A stretch of DNA of 64,000 bases, from the NCBI GenBank assembly GCA_964035575.1, contig OZ037847.1, positions 1,448,001 to 1,512,000 on the forward strand, in the 5' to 3' direction. Of the stretch, positions 9,617 to 20,320 are shown piece after piece; position 1 is the stretch's first letter, and the number at the start of each line of letters is the position of its first letter. Both the position numbers and the translations under genes were made by a program. The notes under the pieces are model-generated. The model searched no databases. It had not been told where the DNA came from and was given only the letters and a program-made list of their open reading frames with translations. The stretch comes from Rhynchopus sp. YZ270_cl-10. Lineage: Eukaryota; Euglenozoa; Diplonemea; Diplonemida; Diplonemidae.

Positions 9617-11605
9617 ATGGCAAATCGAAACCGCCAAAGCGAAGCGTCGTATTTGCTCCTCGCGCATGAATGGGGTACCGTTTTGGAAGAGCTTCTTGAA
9701 GCGGAGAAGGATTCGCCACAGACGGGAGGGACGTACCGTCCACAGCTTTGCTTTACGGGGGCGAAGTTTGAGGAATGGTATAATGGAGTATACGGTGTGG
9801 GGGATGAGGAGGTGGGGTTGAAGCTTCCGACCGCTGGGGAGACTGGTACGAAGCTGCTCCGATCTGGTTTGTTTAGCAAGCCTGGGGAGTCATCCTCTTC
9901 GCAGGCTGTCTTTGAAACAACAGAGACGGAATATGCTATGGACATCACAGCGCCTCCCATGCCTGCAGCAGCGTCCAAGATGCACAACAATTTGCCAAAG
10001 GATCTGCCCCCACCGCATCCAGTTGCAACGCAGAGTAAAGAGTCTTTCTTTGAGAACATCTGTTGCATCTTCAAAAAACCGCCTCCAGACGCTTCAGAAC
10101 GCGAAATGGAAGAACACAACTTCATCAAAGAAGGGTTAATGTACTTCTACCCTGCCGCAGAAACCGAACGCCACGTGGACCATCAGGTGCATTTGGTGTC
10201 GGGTGTCTTCACTCTTGTTGATATTGTCTCGCATATTACGACAAAGTACAGCCACCCTTCCGATGTAACCGGGTCTCCTGTGGTCAAGCTTGGGAAAAGC
10301 ATTCTTGTTCTCGCCCCTCTCACCGACCCTGCGCGTGTTGTGCGCACGGTGTACCTCATATTGGGTGCCCCAGAAAATACTGCGGAGGCTCACATCCGAT
10401 TTGTTGCTGATCAATTTAACAAAGCGTTGGTTTTTATATTAGGACCATTGGAGGATTTGCATGAGAGAGTGTCAGAGGCACGTCTGGATAAGGCGATTGC
10501 GGATGTGGCAGCGGATGTGAAAAATGTTCTGTGTGCAGGGGGGTGGGGCATTCCCTCGATACCGTACACCCCAGCCAGCACCTCTGCGTTGACGTACCGC
10601 CTAGGGGGGAAGTGTACGAATTCTACGTTAGGGAGTTATGTGCGGGCATCGTCGCTGTTGGAAAGGATTTTGAGCAAAAATGAAAATGTGTTGGGGGTAG
10701 CGTTGTTCCATGAAGGGGTGAAAGGGGACGGTGCGTCTGCCTGCCCTGCGCAGGTTCTTGCGTATGAAATGGCGGAGGATGTGCTGAAGCTTGTCCGGGT
10801 TTGTGCAGCGGAGTGCCTTTATGGGTCTCCATTTCAGGCGCATGGGGTTGCAGCTACGTCTGCTTCATCGTCTTCTTCGTCTTCTTTTTCTTCGTTTACT
10901 TTGTTCTCTCAACAGAGTGCGTTTACGGCTACCTCCTACGTTGGCCTTTGGATGCGTCTGAACAACATCCGTCATGCTTACAAACACAAACTCTCTGCAA
11001 ACGAAGAGGTCTGTTGTGTCCCAGTCTACCTTTCCGGGGAGGAGGACGAATCATCCCCATTCGTCTCAAACCATCTCTTCCCTCGGTATATGAGAAAGCA
11101 AGGCTGGTATGGCCTGTATATGCAGCGGTACGGAACGGTGTGTTGTGCGATGTTGGTAGCGTTGGGGGATTTATGGGATTTGGGGACCGCAATTTCTTCG
11201 GAATTATCTGCAGATATGCAGGCATTGGATGCGACTGTTCGGCCAACGAAGGAGGTGGATGAGACGGATGGTCGTTCCTTTGCGATTTGGAGTGCTGCTG
11301 ACGAATCGGTGTCTGCATCAGACGCGCAAGATCCACAGCTCCTTGCGGAGTGTGCGCGTATAAAATACCTCAACGAAACGCTCCGGGGGAATGCTTCCGA
11401 AGACACCCCAAAGTTCAACCGTCTTCTCCTCTACCAAGCGGACAAACAGCAATACGTCAGCTCCCGTCTCTTTGCAGGCTCGCAGTCCTTCTTCTTCATT
11501 AACGCTGGCTCAAAGACAAACAGTACCCCCTTCTCGATTCCGAAGATAGGAAACGTCGAGGACATTGCCAAGCTTCATCTGGGTCCATTCCCCTGTCTGA
11601 TTTAA
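9617..11605 (+). CDS. Possible CCZ1/HPS4/INTU-type longin-domain protein
   Basis: Single exon, 662 residues. The frame stays open further upstream but has no better ATG; MANRNRQ at 9617 fits the body composition. Around residues 155-300 the pattern resembles the first longin domain of the CCZ1/HPS4/INTU group: LMYFYPAAETERHVDHQ, then QVHLVSGVFTLVDIV, a hydrophobic LGKSILVLAPL strand, VVRTVYLILGAP, and a long amphipathic helix. In other eukaryotes those proteins pair with a MON1/HPS1-type partner as guanine-exchange factors for Rab GTPases on late endosomes. A Ser run lies near residue 417. The assignment rests on pattern only; a profile search would be needed to separate CCZ1 from other longin proteins. 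Confidence 0.45.
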   Translation: MANRNRQSEASYLLLAHEWGTVLEELLEAEKDSPQTGGTYRPQLCFTGAKFEEWYNGVYGVGDEEVGLKLPTAGETGTKLLRSGLFSKPGESSSSQAVFETTETEYAMDITAPPMPAAASKMHNNLPKDLPPPHPVATQSKESFFENICCIFKKPPPDASEREMEEHNFIKEGLMYFYPAAETERHVDHQVHLVSGVFTLVDIVSHITTKYSHPSDVTGSPVVKLGKSILVLAPLTDPARVVRTVYLILGAPENTAEAHIRFVADQFNKALVFILGPLEDLHERVSEARLDKAIADVAADVKNVLCAGGWGIPSIPYTPASTSALTYRLGGKCTNSTLGSYVRASSLLERILSKNENVLGVALFHEGVKGDGASACPAQVLAYEMAEDVLKLVRVCAAECLYGSPFQAHGVAATSASSSSSSSFSSFTLFSQQSAFTATSYVGLWMRLNNIRHAYKHKLSANEEVCCVPVYLSGEEDESSPFVSNHLFPRYMRKQGWYGLYMQRYGTVCCAMLVALGDLWDLGTAISSELSADMQALDATVRPTKEVDETDGRSFAIWSAADESVSASDAQDPQLLAECARIKYLNETLRGNASEDTPKFNRLLLYQADKQQYVSSRLFAGSQSFFFINAGSKTNSTPFSIPKIGNVEDIAKLHLGPFPCLI

Positions 11606-12407
11606 ATCCATATCAGAATAAGGGGAAGGGGGGGGTTTTTTTTTTCAAAAAAAAAGGCCTCTCTGTCTCCTTCAGGTGATGTAGTATATAAATCACGGTA
11701 GTGATTTTGTCTATACAGAAATGGTGAAGAGTGGGAAAAAAGTGGGGGCTAAAAAGGATAAAAGAGAGCCCTATAGTGAGTTCAGAGTGGGGGGGGAAAG
11801 AGTGTCTCTGTTTAGAGTGAAATTTTCTTTGCCATATAGTGGTCATGGCTGTCCATGGGAAACCTGTGGGTGAACTACGGGGAGAACCCTGGGGAACTGG
11901 ATTACTGACAGCATGCCACGTACCTTGCATGAGATGGGTTGACGGTGTGGTGTCTGAAAGTCATCCTGCCATGCCTCCCCTGCTGATTTTTTTTTGGGGT
12001 CGGAAAAATGCGTTTGTGCACCGATCTCGATGTGTTTTGTCTGAACTCTGAAAAAAAAAAAATACAGAAAATTCTGAAACGTGTGTTTTGTATTTTGTGC
12101 TTTGCGTGTGTGTGTGTGTGTGTGTGGGTTGGGGAGAACAAAAATGTAGTGGAGCTCATTCTCGGGTATCTACGCCAATACAACCAAGCTTTCAAAAAAT
12201 AAAAGGACAGAAACCGCTGATTCATTTTTTTTCTCCCTCCTCCTCCTCCTCCTCCTCCTCCCTCTCTTTTCACCACCCCTTCACAAACCACCCACAGACG
12301 CCCTTCAAATAAATAAATAGCGGCTTACAAAGGTTTTTTCAAATATAATGTATCGTCGATAATCGAATAAAAACCCAATTTTTTGCAAAACAACGATAAA
12401 AAAAAAA
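11606..12407. other. Intergenic spacer with microsatellites and one HPD repeat
   Basis: Contains an HPD copy (12146-12198), a (GT)n run near 12106-12127 and a (CTC)n run near 12236-12265 that ends in an AG at CCCACAG (12292-12298). No gene seen. Confidence 0.55.
12146..12198 (+). repeat. HPD repeat
   Basis: GTAGTGGAGCTCATTCTCGG, then TATCTACGCCAATACAACC and AAGCTTTCAAA. It aligns with copies at 16140, 21735 and 41042. Confidence 0.55.
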
Positions 12408-13505
12408 ATGGAAATTGATACTTCCCCACGCGTTTCTTGCGTTTTTTTTGATGATTTCACTTCGAGGTTTGATGTAGGCGCTGATGTAGTGGGGACGTTT
12501 TTTGCAAGAATCAGACTTGCAACCTTCTTCCACGCACAATACGGTGTGCCACTTGTCTCTGCACTACGATACATTACTGCGCTCCGCACCTTCCTTCCTA
12601 AACGCGCGGGCATTGAATGCAAGGACGGCACCATCCCCATCTCACCCACACGACACGGCAGGGTCAGCCGTTCTGTCATCTCCGGCAAGGTCTGCACATC
12701 ACGAAACACTTCGCAGCACTACACCACACCGCTTCCCGTTCTTCAACAATTCAATCGGGCAAGAAAGAAGAGTGTTCTGCGGAATCTTATGGAAATGGAC
12801 CCTGGGGGTGCCGCAACGGAGAAGGTCGAGTATATGGCAAGCATCATGCAACCTTTTGTCGATGCGAATAGCACCCAGCCTCAAGGCTTCGCTGTGGCGA
12901 AGAAACGCTCTTCAGCTCATCATTTCGGTGTACCGCCACGTCCATTACCGTATATCCGGCCGCTTGATTTAGGTACGGTGCCTCTTGCTACTGTAGCAAA
13001 AGCTGCAAAACGGCTTGTAAAATTTCCCCGAAAAGCAGCTCATCCAGCAGGAATTGATGTCATTTCTTACACAGATGTGTCTTCACGCACTGCGCAAACA
13101 TTGAAGGTTCTAACAAAGGAGAGGCCAAAGAAGGCGAAGAAAATGCCGAAATATTATGAGGCAAAGACCTGGAATGTTGCTGCATGCAGGAAGAAGGGGG
13201 TGCGGAAGAGGTGGGACGGGAGTTTGTCGGCTGCGTGGGAGGAGGGGGGTGGGGATGTGGGGGGTGTGCCGTTTCTGAGGCAGGGGGTGCGGGTGCCGTT
13301 GGAGGAGGGGGAGGCGTGTCTGCGACACAACATAACCGGTGCTGCGCTGTCAGACGCGGAAAGCATCTTCCGCAGCTTCCTCAGCGAGATTGAACCCCTT
13401 CCCCGCCAAATCCTTGCAGACGCAGAATTGATTTGCCGGCAAATCGCTGCACGAAGAGGGCCCAAACCGATACCTCGCAACGACAGTTTCGACTCAGTAT
13501 TTTAG
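12408..13505 (+). CDS. Basic protein of unknown function
   Basis: Single exon, 365 residues, starting at the first ATG after an A-run. Composition is Arg/Lys-rich, with a lysine cluster near residue 240 (KERPKKAKKMPKYYEAKTW) followed by KKGVRKRWDGSLSAAW. The N-terminus (FFDDFTSRFDVGADVVGTFF) is hydrophobic-acidic and could be globular. There is no signal peptide and no clear membrane segment. The basic middle suggests nucleic-acid or microtubule binding, which is inference only. No family recognised. Confidence 0.7.
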   Translation: MEIDTSPRVSCVFFDDFTSRFDVGADVVGTFFARIRLATFFHAQYGVPLVSALRYITALRTFLPKRAGIECKDGTIPISPTRHGRVSRSVISGKVCTSRNTSQHYTTPLPVLQQFNRARKKSVLRNLMEMDPGGAATEKVEYMASIMQPFVDANSTQPQGFAVAKKRSSAHHFGVPPRPLPYIRPLDLGTVPLATVAKAAKRLVKFPRKAAHPAGIDVISYTDVSSRTAQTLKVLTKERPKKAKKMPKYYEAKTWNVAACRKKGVRKRWDGSLSAAWEEGGGDVGGVPFLRQGVRVPLEEGEACLRHNITGAALSDAESIFRSFLSEIEPLPRQILADAELICRQIAARRGPKPIPRNDSFDSVF

Positions 13506-13570
13506 GTGCAAAAAATGAGGTAAATGAGTAACGAAAAAAAAAGAATTCTTACGAATTTTTTTTACAGTCT

Positions 13571-13600
13571 GGAAGATGTGGCCGTGAGGTCCATCTTCAA
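13571..13600 (+). repeat. HPA hairpin upstream of the PDI-like gene
   Basis: GGAAGATG, TGG, CC, loop GTGAG, then CCATCTTC. The outer AAGATG/CATCTT stem is perfect and the inner stem is TGG/CCA, unlike other copies. It lies 140 bp before the PDI-like start codon. Confidence 0.6.
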
Positions 13601-13736
13601 AGTTCTCTTTAGTTTTTCAACTTTATTTTCATAATCGAAACCCCCCTCCCCTTTCCCTCTTCACACTTAACGATTCGACAATCTCACCTTTCTCCTTTCA
13701 AATTTTATGCATCATTTTCCAGGTGGGAGTGGGGGG

Positions 13737-16110
13737 ATGAAAGGGCTTTTCATTGCGGCACTGTGTGCTGCGTTGCTGGTTGGCGAGAGTAATGTTGTGG
13801 CAGCGAATGTTCCATTGTTAGAGCTGACTGCAGACTCTTTTAAGAGCACTTTGAAGCAAAGCACCGTCTTTGTTGTGACATTCTATTTGCCATGGTGCGC
13901 GCACAGCAAGAAGTGGACACCCGAGTTTGAAAAGGCTGTATCTCAACTGAACGCACCGTACAGCGCTGCACGGGTAGATGCTTCGGCGTATGCCGACCTT
14001 GCGTCAGAATTTACAACAACGGACCTCATGCCTGAGGTCCGCGTCTTCTTTAAAGGGGTCACATCAACGTCGATCTCGTACACAGGAGAACGCACTGCAG
14101 AGTCGCTCCTCGCGTTTCTCCTGCGTGCGCAGAAGGGCATGCTTGAGGCCTCTACCAAGGCAGAGTACGACCAGGCCCTCCACGCAGCTTCCATTGACGC
14201 ACCCAACGCTGTGGTTGTGAGTGGCTTCTTCGCAGAGGGGAACGCAGCAGAGCGGGATACCTACCTTGATGTGTTCAACACCCTGCGTGGTACGCATGTC
14301 TTCATCGCCGCCACTGCCGACGTAGCGAAGACACTCAACAAACCGGTTCCCAGCATCGTTGCAGCAAAGAAAGGCCTCGGCGAAACGGTGTACGAGGGAG
14401 GTCTGCAAGACAACGCTGCGTTGGAGAGGTTTGCCCGTGAAAGGCAGTTTCCTGTGTTTGGAGAGATGGAGCCGGGTCCAGTGTTCGAGGCCTATGCGTC
14501 CAGAGGACGTCCGATCGCATGGCTTTTCGTTGATGTGAACGACAAGGCTGCGAAGTCCATCGTCTCAACCCTCGCACCCCAGTTTGACACCCTCTCGTTT
14601 GTGTGGATCGATGGTACAAAGTATACCCCCATGATGGATCAGCTGGGTCTTCCAGCAGATGTCGCCCTGCCCGCATTCGCAATCGAGAACGGCACGCAGC
14701 ACTACGCGTTTTCGCAGAAGGTGTGTTCTATTTTTGAATGATTTTCTCAAATCTTTAAATCATGTTGTCCCCCCTTCCCGGTCAAGGTGGGGTAATGACT
14801 GTATACCTGCTTACAGCTTCCCTGTAAACCACTCCCAAGCGCAACACTCCGGGGTTCGATAACCCGCGGAGAGTCAGTGCCTGCGTCCCAGAGAGCGTTT
14901 GCACTATCAACTTCACTTTTTTGACAAACTGGGGAATAGAAACAGAGGTAAATAAACGAAACTGATTCTTATTGTCTGTTTATTCTTTTTTTTTTCTTCT
15001 TGCAGATCACCGAAGGCAGCCTGAAGTCCTTCCTCACGATGTACACGCAGAACCAGCTGCGCCCTGCCATCCGCAGCGACGAGGTTCCTGCCGTGCTCGA
15101 GAAGAAGGGGTTGGTCACCCTGGTTGGGAAGAATGTGAACGACTACGTGCGTTCGAAGCAGAATGTCATTCTGCTGGTTTACGTCTCCTGGTGTGGACAC
15201 TGCCAGGCCATACTGGCACCGTACAAGGAGATTGCTGCTAAGGTATGTGTGACTGTCTAACAAAAAAAACTGCACAAGGCAATGGCCAAACAATCTTTTC
15301 TCTCTGAAGAGACAGCCAAGTTTCAAGCATAATAGTAATTGTGTTCCAGTAGGACAAAATGACGGATGGTGACATGTTCATCTCTTAGTTTTTACAACAC
15401 ACCCCCATTCCATCGACAGCTCGAGAAAGAAGTACTCAGAATTGCTTTCATTGATGCCAGCACCAACGACCTTCCAGACATCATCGAAGAACGGGTATGT
15501 CATTTTCATTTTTTTCCCTCCGCATTTTTACAACACACACAACAACATTGCAGGTGGAAGGCTACCCGACCGTCCTTTCCTTTAGCATTGACAACAAGGT
15601 CGAGCAGTACACAGGGGAGCGCAGTGTTCTGGTATGCAACAGCCTTCAGTAAATCATGCAAGCCATTGCCACATTTCGTTATGCCTCCCACTGAACATAG
15701 TTTCGCTATACCGGTTTCAGGACTCTTTTAACTCTCTTTTTCATCTTTCGATCACTATACTTTGCTATCGGTCTTCCAAAGTTGCTGTAGGTGAACCTGC
15801 AGCAGAATCATTCCCAACGTGGGCTCTGTGTTTACACAAACTGATATTGGTCATTAGTAAGGCAATATTTAGCCTTAGCAGGGAGATGCCTGTCAATTAG
15901 GTCAGTATTCCCAAACTGAGCGACTTTTGGAAACAAATGCATCGTCTGTCCGGTGTGGCCGATGACCCCCCAAAATAGCACAAAATAGCACCCCTTCAGC
16001 CACACCCCAAAACGTCTCTCTTGTTACAGGGCCTCTTGAAGTTTGCTGTGCAGCACATTGGGAAGGAGGCGCAATACGCTTCTGAATGGGAATCGGAAGA
16101 CGAGCTGTGA
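13737..16110 (+). CDS. ER protein disulfide isomerase-like protein with two thioredoxin domains
   Basis: Five exons join in phase 0: 13737-14720, 15006-15242, 15420-15494, 15554-15631 and 16030-16110, giving 484 residues. The ATG at 13737 was preferred over 13707 because it starts a clean signal peptide (MKGLFIAALCAALLVGES). The first thioredoxin domain carries CAHS (54-57) in place of CxxC. The second carries a full CGHC (391-394) in YVSWCGHCQAI. A b-type middle region lies between. The C-terminus ends SEDEL, close to KDEL-type ER retention signals. PDIs form and shuffle disulfides in the ER; here the second site looks redox-competent and the first can at most form mixed disulfides. Intron 1 has a GTGTGT donor and holds an HPB repeat. 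Confidence 0.9.
14844..14914 (+). repeat. HPB repeat inside PDI intron 1
   Basis: ACTCCGGGGTTCGATAACCC followed by GCGGAGAGT. The stem here is CTCCG/CGGAG around the conserved GGTTCGATAACC, a paired change relative to the CTGGG/CCCAG stem at 9299. It continues GTGCCTGCGTCC and GCGTTTGCACTATCAACTTC. Upstream bases 14770-14843 also resemble 18547-18608. Confidence 0.7.
15775..15817 (+). other. Short stretch resembling the 3' end of 18S rRNA, inside PDI intron 4
   Basis: GTAGGTGAACCTGCAGCAGA then ATCATT matches the near-universal end of small-subunit rRNA (GTAGGTGAACCTGCGGAAGG then ATCATT) at most positions. Flanking sequence is not recognisably ribosomal. It is a possible rDNA fragment or a chance match. 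Confidence 0.35.
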
Positions 16111-16139
16111 GACATTAACAACAGCGAAAGCGAAAAGGT

Positions 16140-16187
16140 ATAGTGGAGCGCATCCTGGTGTGTCTACACTGATATAGGTTTTCAATT
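16140..16187 (+). repeat. HPD repeat directly after the PDI-like gene
   Basis: ATAGTGGAGCGCATCCTGG then TGTGTCTACACTGATATAGG. It begins 30 bp after the stop codon, so it is probably in the 3' untranslated region. Confidence 0.55.
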
Positions 16188-16611
16188 CAAGGGTGAACTT
16201 TTTTCTTGGTCGGTGTTTGAATTTTTTTGGGGGAAAGTTATGTACAAAGAAATTGTGTGCATATATTTTGATGGATGGCAGCTCACAACCTGTGACGGCT
16301 GGTGTGGTTTCACCGTGATCTGGGGAGCAACTTCAGAGTGTGCTGAAGGCGCTGACACACATTGACCGTAGGCTACCTTGAAAGAATGTAACACCGACTA
16401 AGAAATTTAGTTTTAAAAAATGCAAAGACAACAGCCGCACGACAAAAAAAAAAAATACAACTGTAAACAAAAAATACCCCACACACAAAAAAAAACAAAA
16501 AAATGACAAAAAAAAAAAATCTGGAATGTGAGGCATAAGACACAGTTCCAGCAACAAACGCAAAATAACCACGAACCAAACAGCGCCCTCTCCCTCTCCC
16601 AACTTTTTTTC

Positions 16612-16674
16612 TTTGGAGTTCAATAACCCTCGGAGAACCAATGCCGATGAATGAGGCGTTTGCACTTTTCAACT
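16612..16674 (+). repeat. Worn HPB repeat upstream of the coiled-coil/PDZ/C2 gene
   Basis: GGAGTTCAATAACCCTCGG then AGAACCAATGCCGATGAATG and AGGCGTTTGCAC. The loop has changed from TTCGATA to TTCAATA. Confidence 0.55.
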
Positions 16675-16744
16675 CTTTCTTTTACATCTTAATTCAATTC
16701 TCATCAGACTCGGAAAAGTAAAAGGTTTTGCCCTTGGATACACC

Positions 16745-18988
16745 ATGCAAAATGAAATCCTGCGATTGTATGAGCAGAAGGAGGAGAAGGAGGCTGAGCC
16801 CATGGTGAAGGAGTTCATTGAAGGCCTTACTGTGCGTGAGGTTGCCCGCATTTGGTCTTTGATGGGAGAGGGGGAGAACTTTATTGAGGCGCTTAAGCGT
16901 CTGCTGGCACTGAAGATTAGCAAGGTGAGTGGTGGGCAGGTCCAGAAGGATGCAAAGATTGACGACTTGGTTGCGTTGCTGAAAGAGGAGAAGGATAAGA
17001 AGGTGCAGGAGGAGGCTGCCTTGAAGGAGAAGATTGCAAATGCTGGGCAAGAGAAGAAGGAGCAGGAAGACCGCATTGCGAAGGAGAAAGTCGCAGCAGA
17101 GAAGGCAAGACAGGAGCACGAGGAGGCAGAGAAGAAGCAGGAGGTCGAGAAAAAGGTTGCCGCTGACGCACATCAGGCAAAGGTCGAGGCAGACATCAAG
17201 GCCGCAAAGGCAGCAGAAGACGAACGCAAGGCAGCAGAGAAGGCAGCGCAAGCCGCAGAGTCTGACCGCAAAGCAGCGCAAGAAGCATGCGAGAAAGCAC
17301 GAAAGGAGCTTGCCGAGCTCCAAAAGCAAGCAGAAGACGCAGAAACTGCACGTAAAACCGCAGAGGAAAAGGCTGCCGCAGAACAAGCAGAGCTCGAACG
17401 CAAACAAGCCCTCCGTGAGGCAGCAGAAGAACGCGAAGCCGAAGAGAAGCGTGAAGCTGCCCGTCAAGACGCCGAACGCAAGAAGCAGGAGGAGCAGCAC
17501 GCAGAGCTGGAGGCACAGCGGAAACGCGAGGAGGAGGAACAAAAGGAGGAGGAGCTCAAGAATGAGAGCATCACTGTCATACTTGATGCTGCCGACGAGC
17601 CTCTTGGGCTTGACTGTCTGGCGGGGGCGGGGCGTGTACGTATCATCGATGTCTCCGGTATGCTTTCTGTCATCCCCAAAGAGATCTTTTCTTTGGAAGA
17701 AAAAGACTTCTTGCAAAAAACACCCACATTTCTTATACCCTGTTAACACAATGCTTCAGGATCCAAGGGGTGCTCCCTTATTTTTATTTTCTCTTTTGTG
17801 CTACTTTACCTCTTCACTACAGGAGCCTGTCTGCGTGCAGGCGTCAAGGCTGCCTCTGTGCTTCTCGAGGTTGACGGGAAAGTTGTCGACTCGCAAGAAA
17901 CCCTTATCGAGGCCGTGCAGCAGCTTCGCGGGACCAAGAAGCTTGAGTTCGAAGTGGTATGTGTACTCCCCCTCCCCCCCTCCCCCCCTCCCCTCCCGCT
18001 GTAGAGCCGTATGAGCCTGCACACCGTCACCGCCTCTACCACACTCAGGTTGTCCAGCCGCCTCTGATGGTGAGCGACGAGGACCGTGAAATCCTTCGCA
18101 AGGTATGCCTTTGACGTTTCCCTTCTCTGCGATCGCACGACTGCTACCTCTGCGTGTGTCGCGGTTATCGTTGCAAAATAATCCATTAATTACCACAGTT
18201 CAACGAACAAAAGGAGGAGATCCGCAAGTGGAAAGACATGGTAGGTGACTGCAAAATGGTGCGTGTCGAGATGAAGGTGATGCAGGGCATCAGCCTTCTC
18301 GACAAAGGCAGCACAAAGCCCTTCTGCGAGGTCAAGCTGCGTGAGTGCATTGAAGATGGATCAGGGTGGAAGGTCGGTCAGACACACAAGAACCCGCAAA
18401 AAAATGCGACCAAGACAGTCAACTGCCAGTCGAACAACAAGCAGCTTACCCCAGCAATGTATGCCATTTTTTAGGTGACTAAGAGACTTAGGTCCATCTT
18501 ATAAACCTTTCTTTTCAAAGCCTTTTGACTTCTTGTGATACAATACCCCCCCTCCCTGGCTGGGGCAATGCTTATGTACCTACATACAACCTCCTCGTGG
18601 AAACCGTGTGCATGCCAATGAAGTGCTCTCTGGGGTTCGATAACCCGCGGAGAACCCTCTGCGCCCGCCGATGAACAGTGAGGCGTTTGCACTTTCAACT
18701 TCTCTGATCTCCACACCATCCTACAGCTGGGACGAAGTTTTCACCTTTGAGTCGCCCAAGGCAGACTGCATCCGTGTCAGTGTCTTTGGCCAACGCACCC
18801 TGAAGAAGGAGTACCTAGGACGTGTTGACCTGCTTCTCCCCGAGCTGCTCGAGGAGCTCTGCATAGGCCCAATCGTTGCACGCTGGCCCATCCAGGGGCA
18901 GGAGGAAGGCCGTGGGCCTGTCGGAGGAGAACTCGAGCTTGCGCTCAACCTCATTGCATGTGACGGCAAGGACGACCCAGACAGCTAG
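16745..18988 (+). CDS. Coiled-coil protein with PDZ-like and C2 domains
   Basis: Five exons join in frame: 16745-17657, 17823-17956, 18049-18102, 18199-18458 and 18727-18988, giving 540 residues. Residues about 80-285 are an Ala/Glu/Lys-rich coiled coil. A PDZ-like fold follows (SITVILDAADEPLGLDCLAG, continuing through ACLRAGVKAASVLLEVDGKVV to KLEFEV). The last 150 residues are a C2 domain: VRVEMKVMQGISLLDKG, PFCEVKL, then across an intron PAIWDEVFTFES and DCIRVSVFG. Joining exons 4 and 5 yields the expected Trp of the C2 core, which supports the splice. C2 domains bind membranes, often with calcium; the Asp ligands are not obviously complete here. Likely a membrane- or cytoskeleton-linked scaffold. 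The last intron (268 nt) contains HPA and HPB. Confidence 0.85.
18472..18704 (+). repeat. HPA followed by HPB within one intron
   Basis: The HPA hairpin (18472-18500: TAGGTGACTAAG, loop, CTTAGGTCCATCTT) begins 13 bases after the donor. HPB (18609-18704) ends 22 bases before the acceptor. The two repeats make up most of the 268-nt intron. This is the clearest case of both families in one unit. Confidence 0.7.
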
Positions 18989-19475
18989 AAAAAAAATCTC
19001 TACGTGAACAAGAAAATAAGAAACTAAAAAAAATGACTCCTGTGTTTCTTTCGAAACTCTTCGGTGTTTTGTGTTATTCTTGCACATACACTTCCCTTTT
19101 CCTTTTCCTTTTCTTTTTCTTTTCTTTTTCTTTGCGAAACCTGAAGGTGCAAGTGGGGACATCGTGGCTTGTTGTTTAATCAATGTGGCCAGGTATTTTG
19201 TTGTTTTATTGTGGAGGGGGTACGGTTGCTCTCTGAGTCAACTGTTTTTTTTTGCGCCAAAACCCCGCTTCCTTCTACAGGCTAGTGTAGTCCCTCTCTT
19301 TAAAAAAAAAAAAAAAACAACAACTCTTTTGTTCATCGAATGCCTTTCTATATTGCGAACGAAAGATCAAACCTAGCGAAACAATATAATATATGACCAA
19401 AAAAAACAAACAAACAAAAACGACAACTCGACCATATGCTGTAATAACAGTAGTTTATACGAACAAATTGTGATT

Positions 19476-19510
19476 AAGGTGACTAGTCGTGAGAGGCTTA
19501 GGGCCACCTT
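19476..19510 (+). repeat. HPA hairpin with fully Watson-Crick outer stem
   Basis: AAGGTGACTAGTCGTGAGAG then GCTTAGGGCCACCTT. The usual G-T wobble of AAGGTG/CATCTT is replaced by AAGGTG/CACCTT, a compensating change. Confidence 0.6.
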
Positions 19511-20255
19511 CACAATATTTTTTTTCTCTTTTTTTGTTCCGATATCCTGGGGGAAACCGTTCGCCAATACAATGGAAAAATGGTGTGATTTTTTTTTTGC
19601 TACTCAGTATCCCAACAAGAATGTGGCTTTTTTTTTCTTTTCCCATTTCGTGAAATAACGCCAATATCGTTCGATACTGTATTCTTTATGTGCTTGCAAA
19701 CCCCCCCCCCTTTTTTTTGCATCTCTTGTGAGTTCGTTTCTATTGATTATGAAGTCTTCTGCATTGTTCACAACTTATCAGGAAGATGTCGTTTCTTTGG
19801 TTAAATGTACGCACATGAGGTCTATTTCAAACTGTCTTTTACATATGGACTGTGCCAAATGGGTGGTCAAGCATATTTGCATTTAATTTTCCCCCCCCTA
19901 TAGGCGAACGCAGGATATACCCAAAGGCATTCTTTTTTGTTTTCTTTCTTTTTTTTTTTTTTTTGAAAAAGGAAACAAAGACGAAATCCTATTGGTGACT
20001 ATCCTACCCTCCATGGTCTCCCCTGATCTGACAATTTCTCCCCACTCCCCCTTACAAAACAAACAAACTTTCAAACCCCCCTCTCTTACGGCAGGTTCTT
20101 TGAGAAGTCTTACTCTTCCAACGTATGGTCCCCATAGTATTTGCATTGTCCATGCCGGTGCAAATGCACCATCCCCTACCTCAGCTGGAGTACTCAAAAA
20201 AAAAATTTCAAAAAGAAAAAAAAAAAAAAAAATGTGTGCCGTTCTGTAAGTATCC

Positions 20256-20320
20256 TAGCCTTCGGGTGACATTTTGAGCACGGAAGCCACTTTGGTGTGT
20301 GATTTTGTCGGTATACAACA
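20256..20320 (+). repeat. HPC double-hairpin repeat, diverged
   Basis: GCC-TTCG-GGT, then ACATTTTGAGCAC, a short CCA/TGG hairpin, and GTGATTTTGTCGGTATACAAC. Confidence 0.45.
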
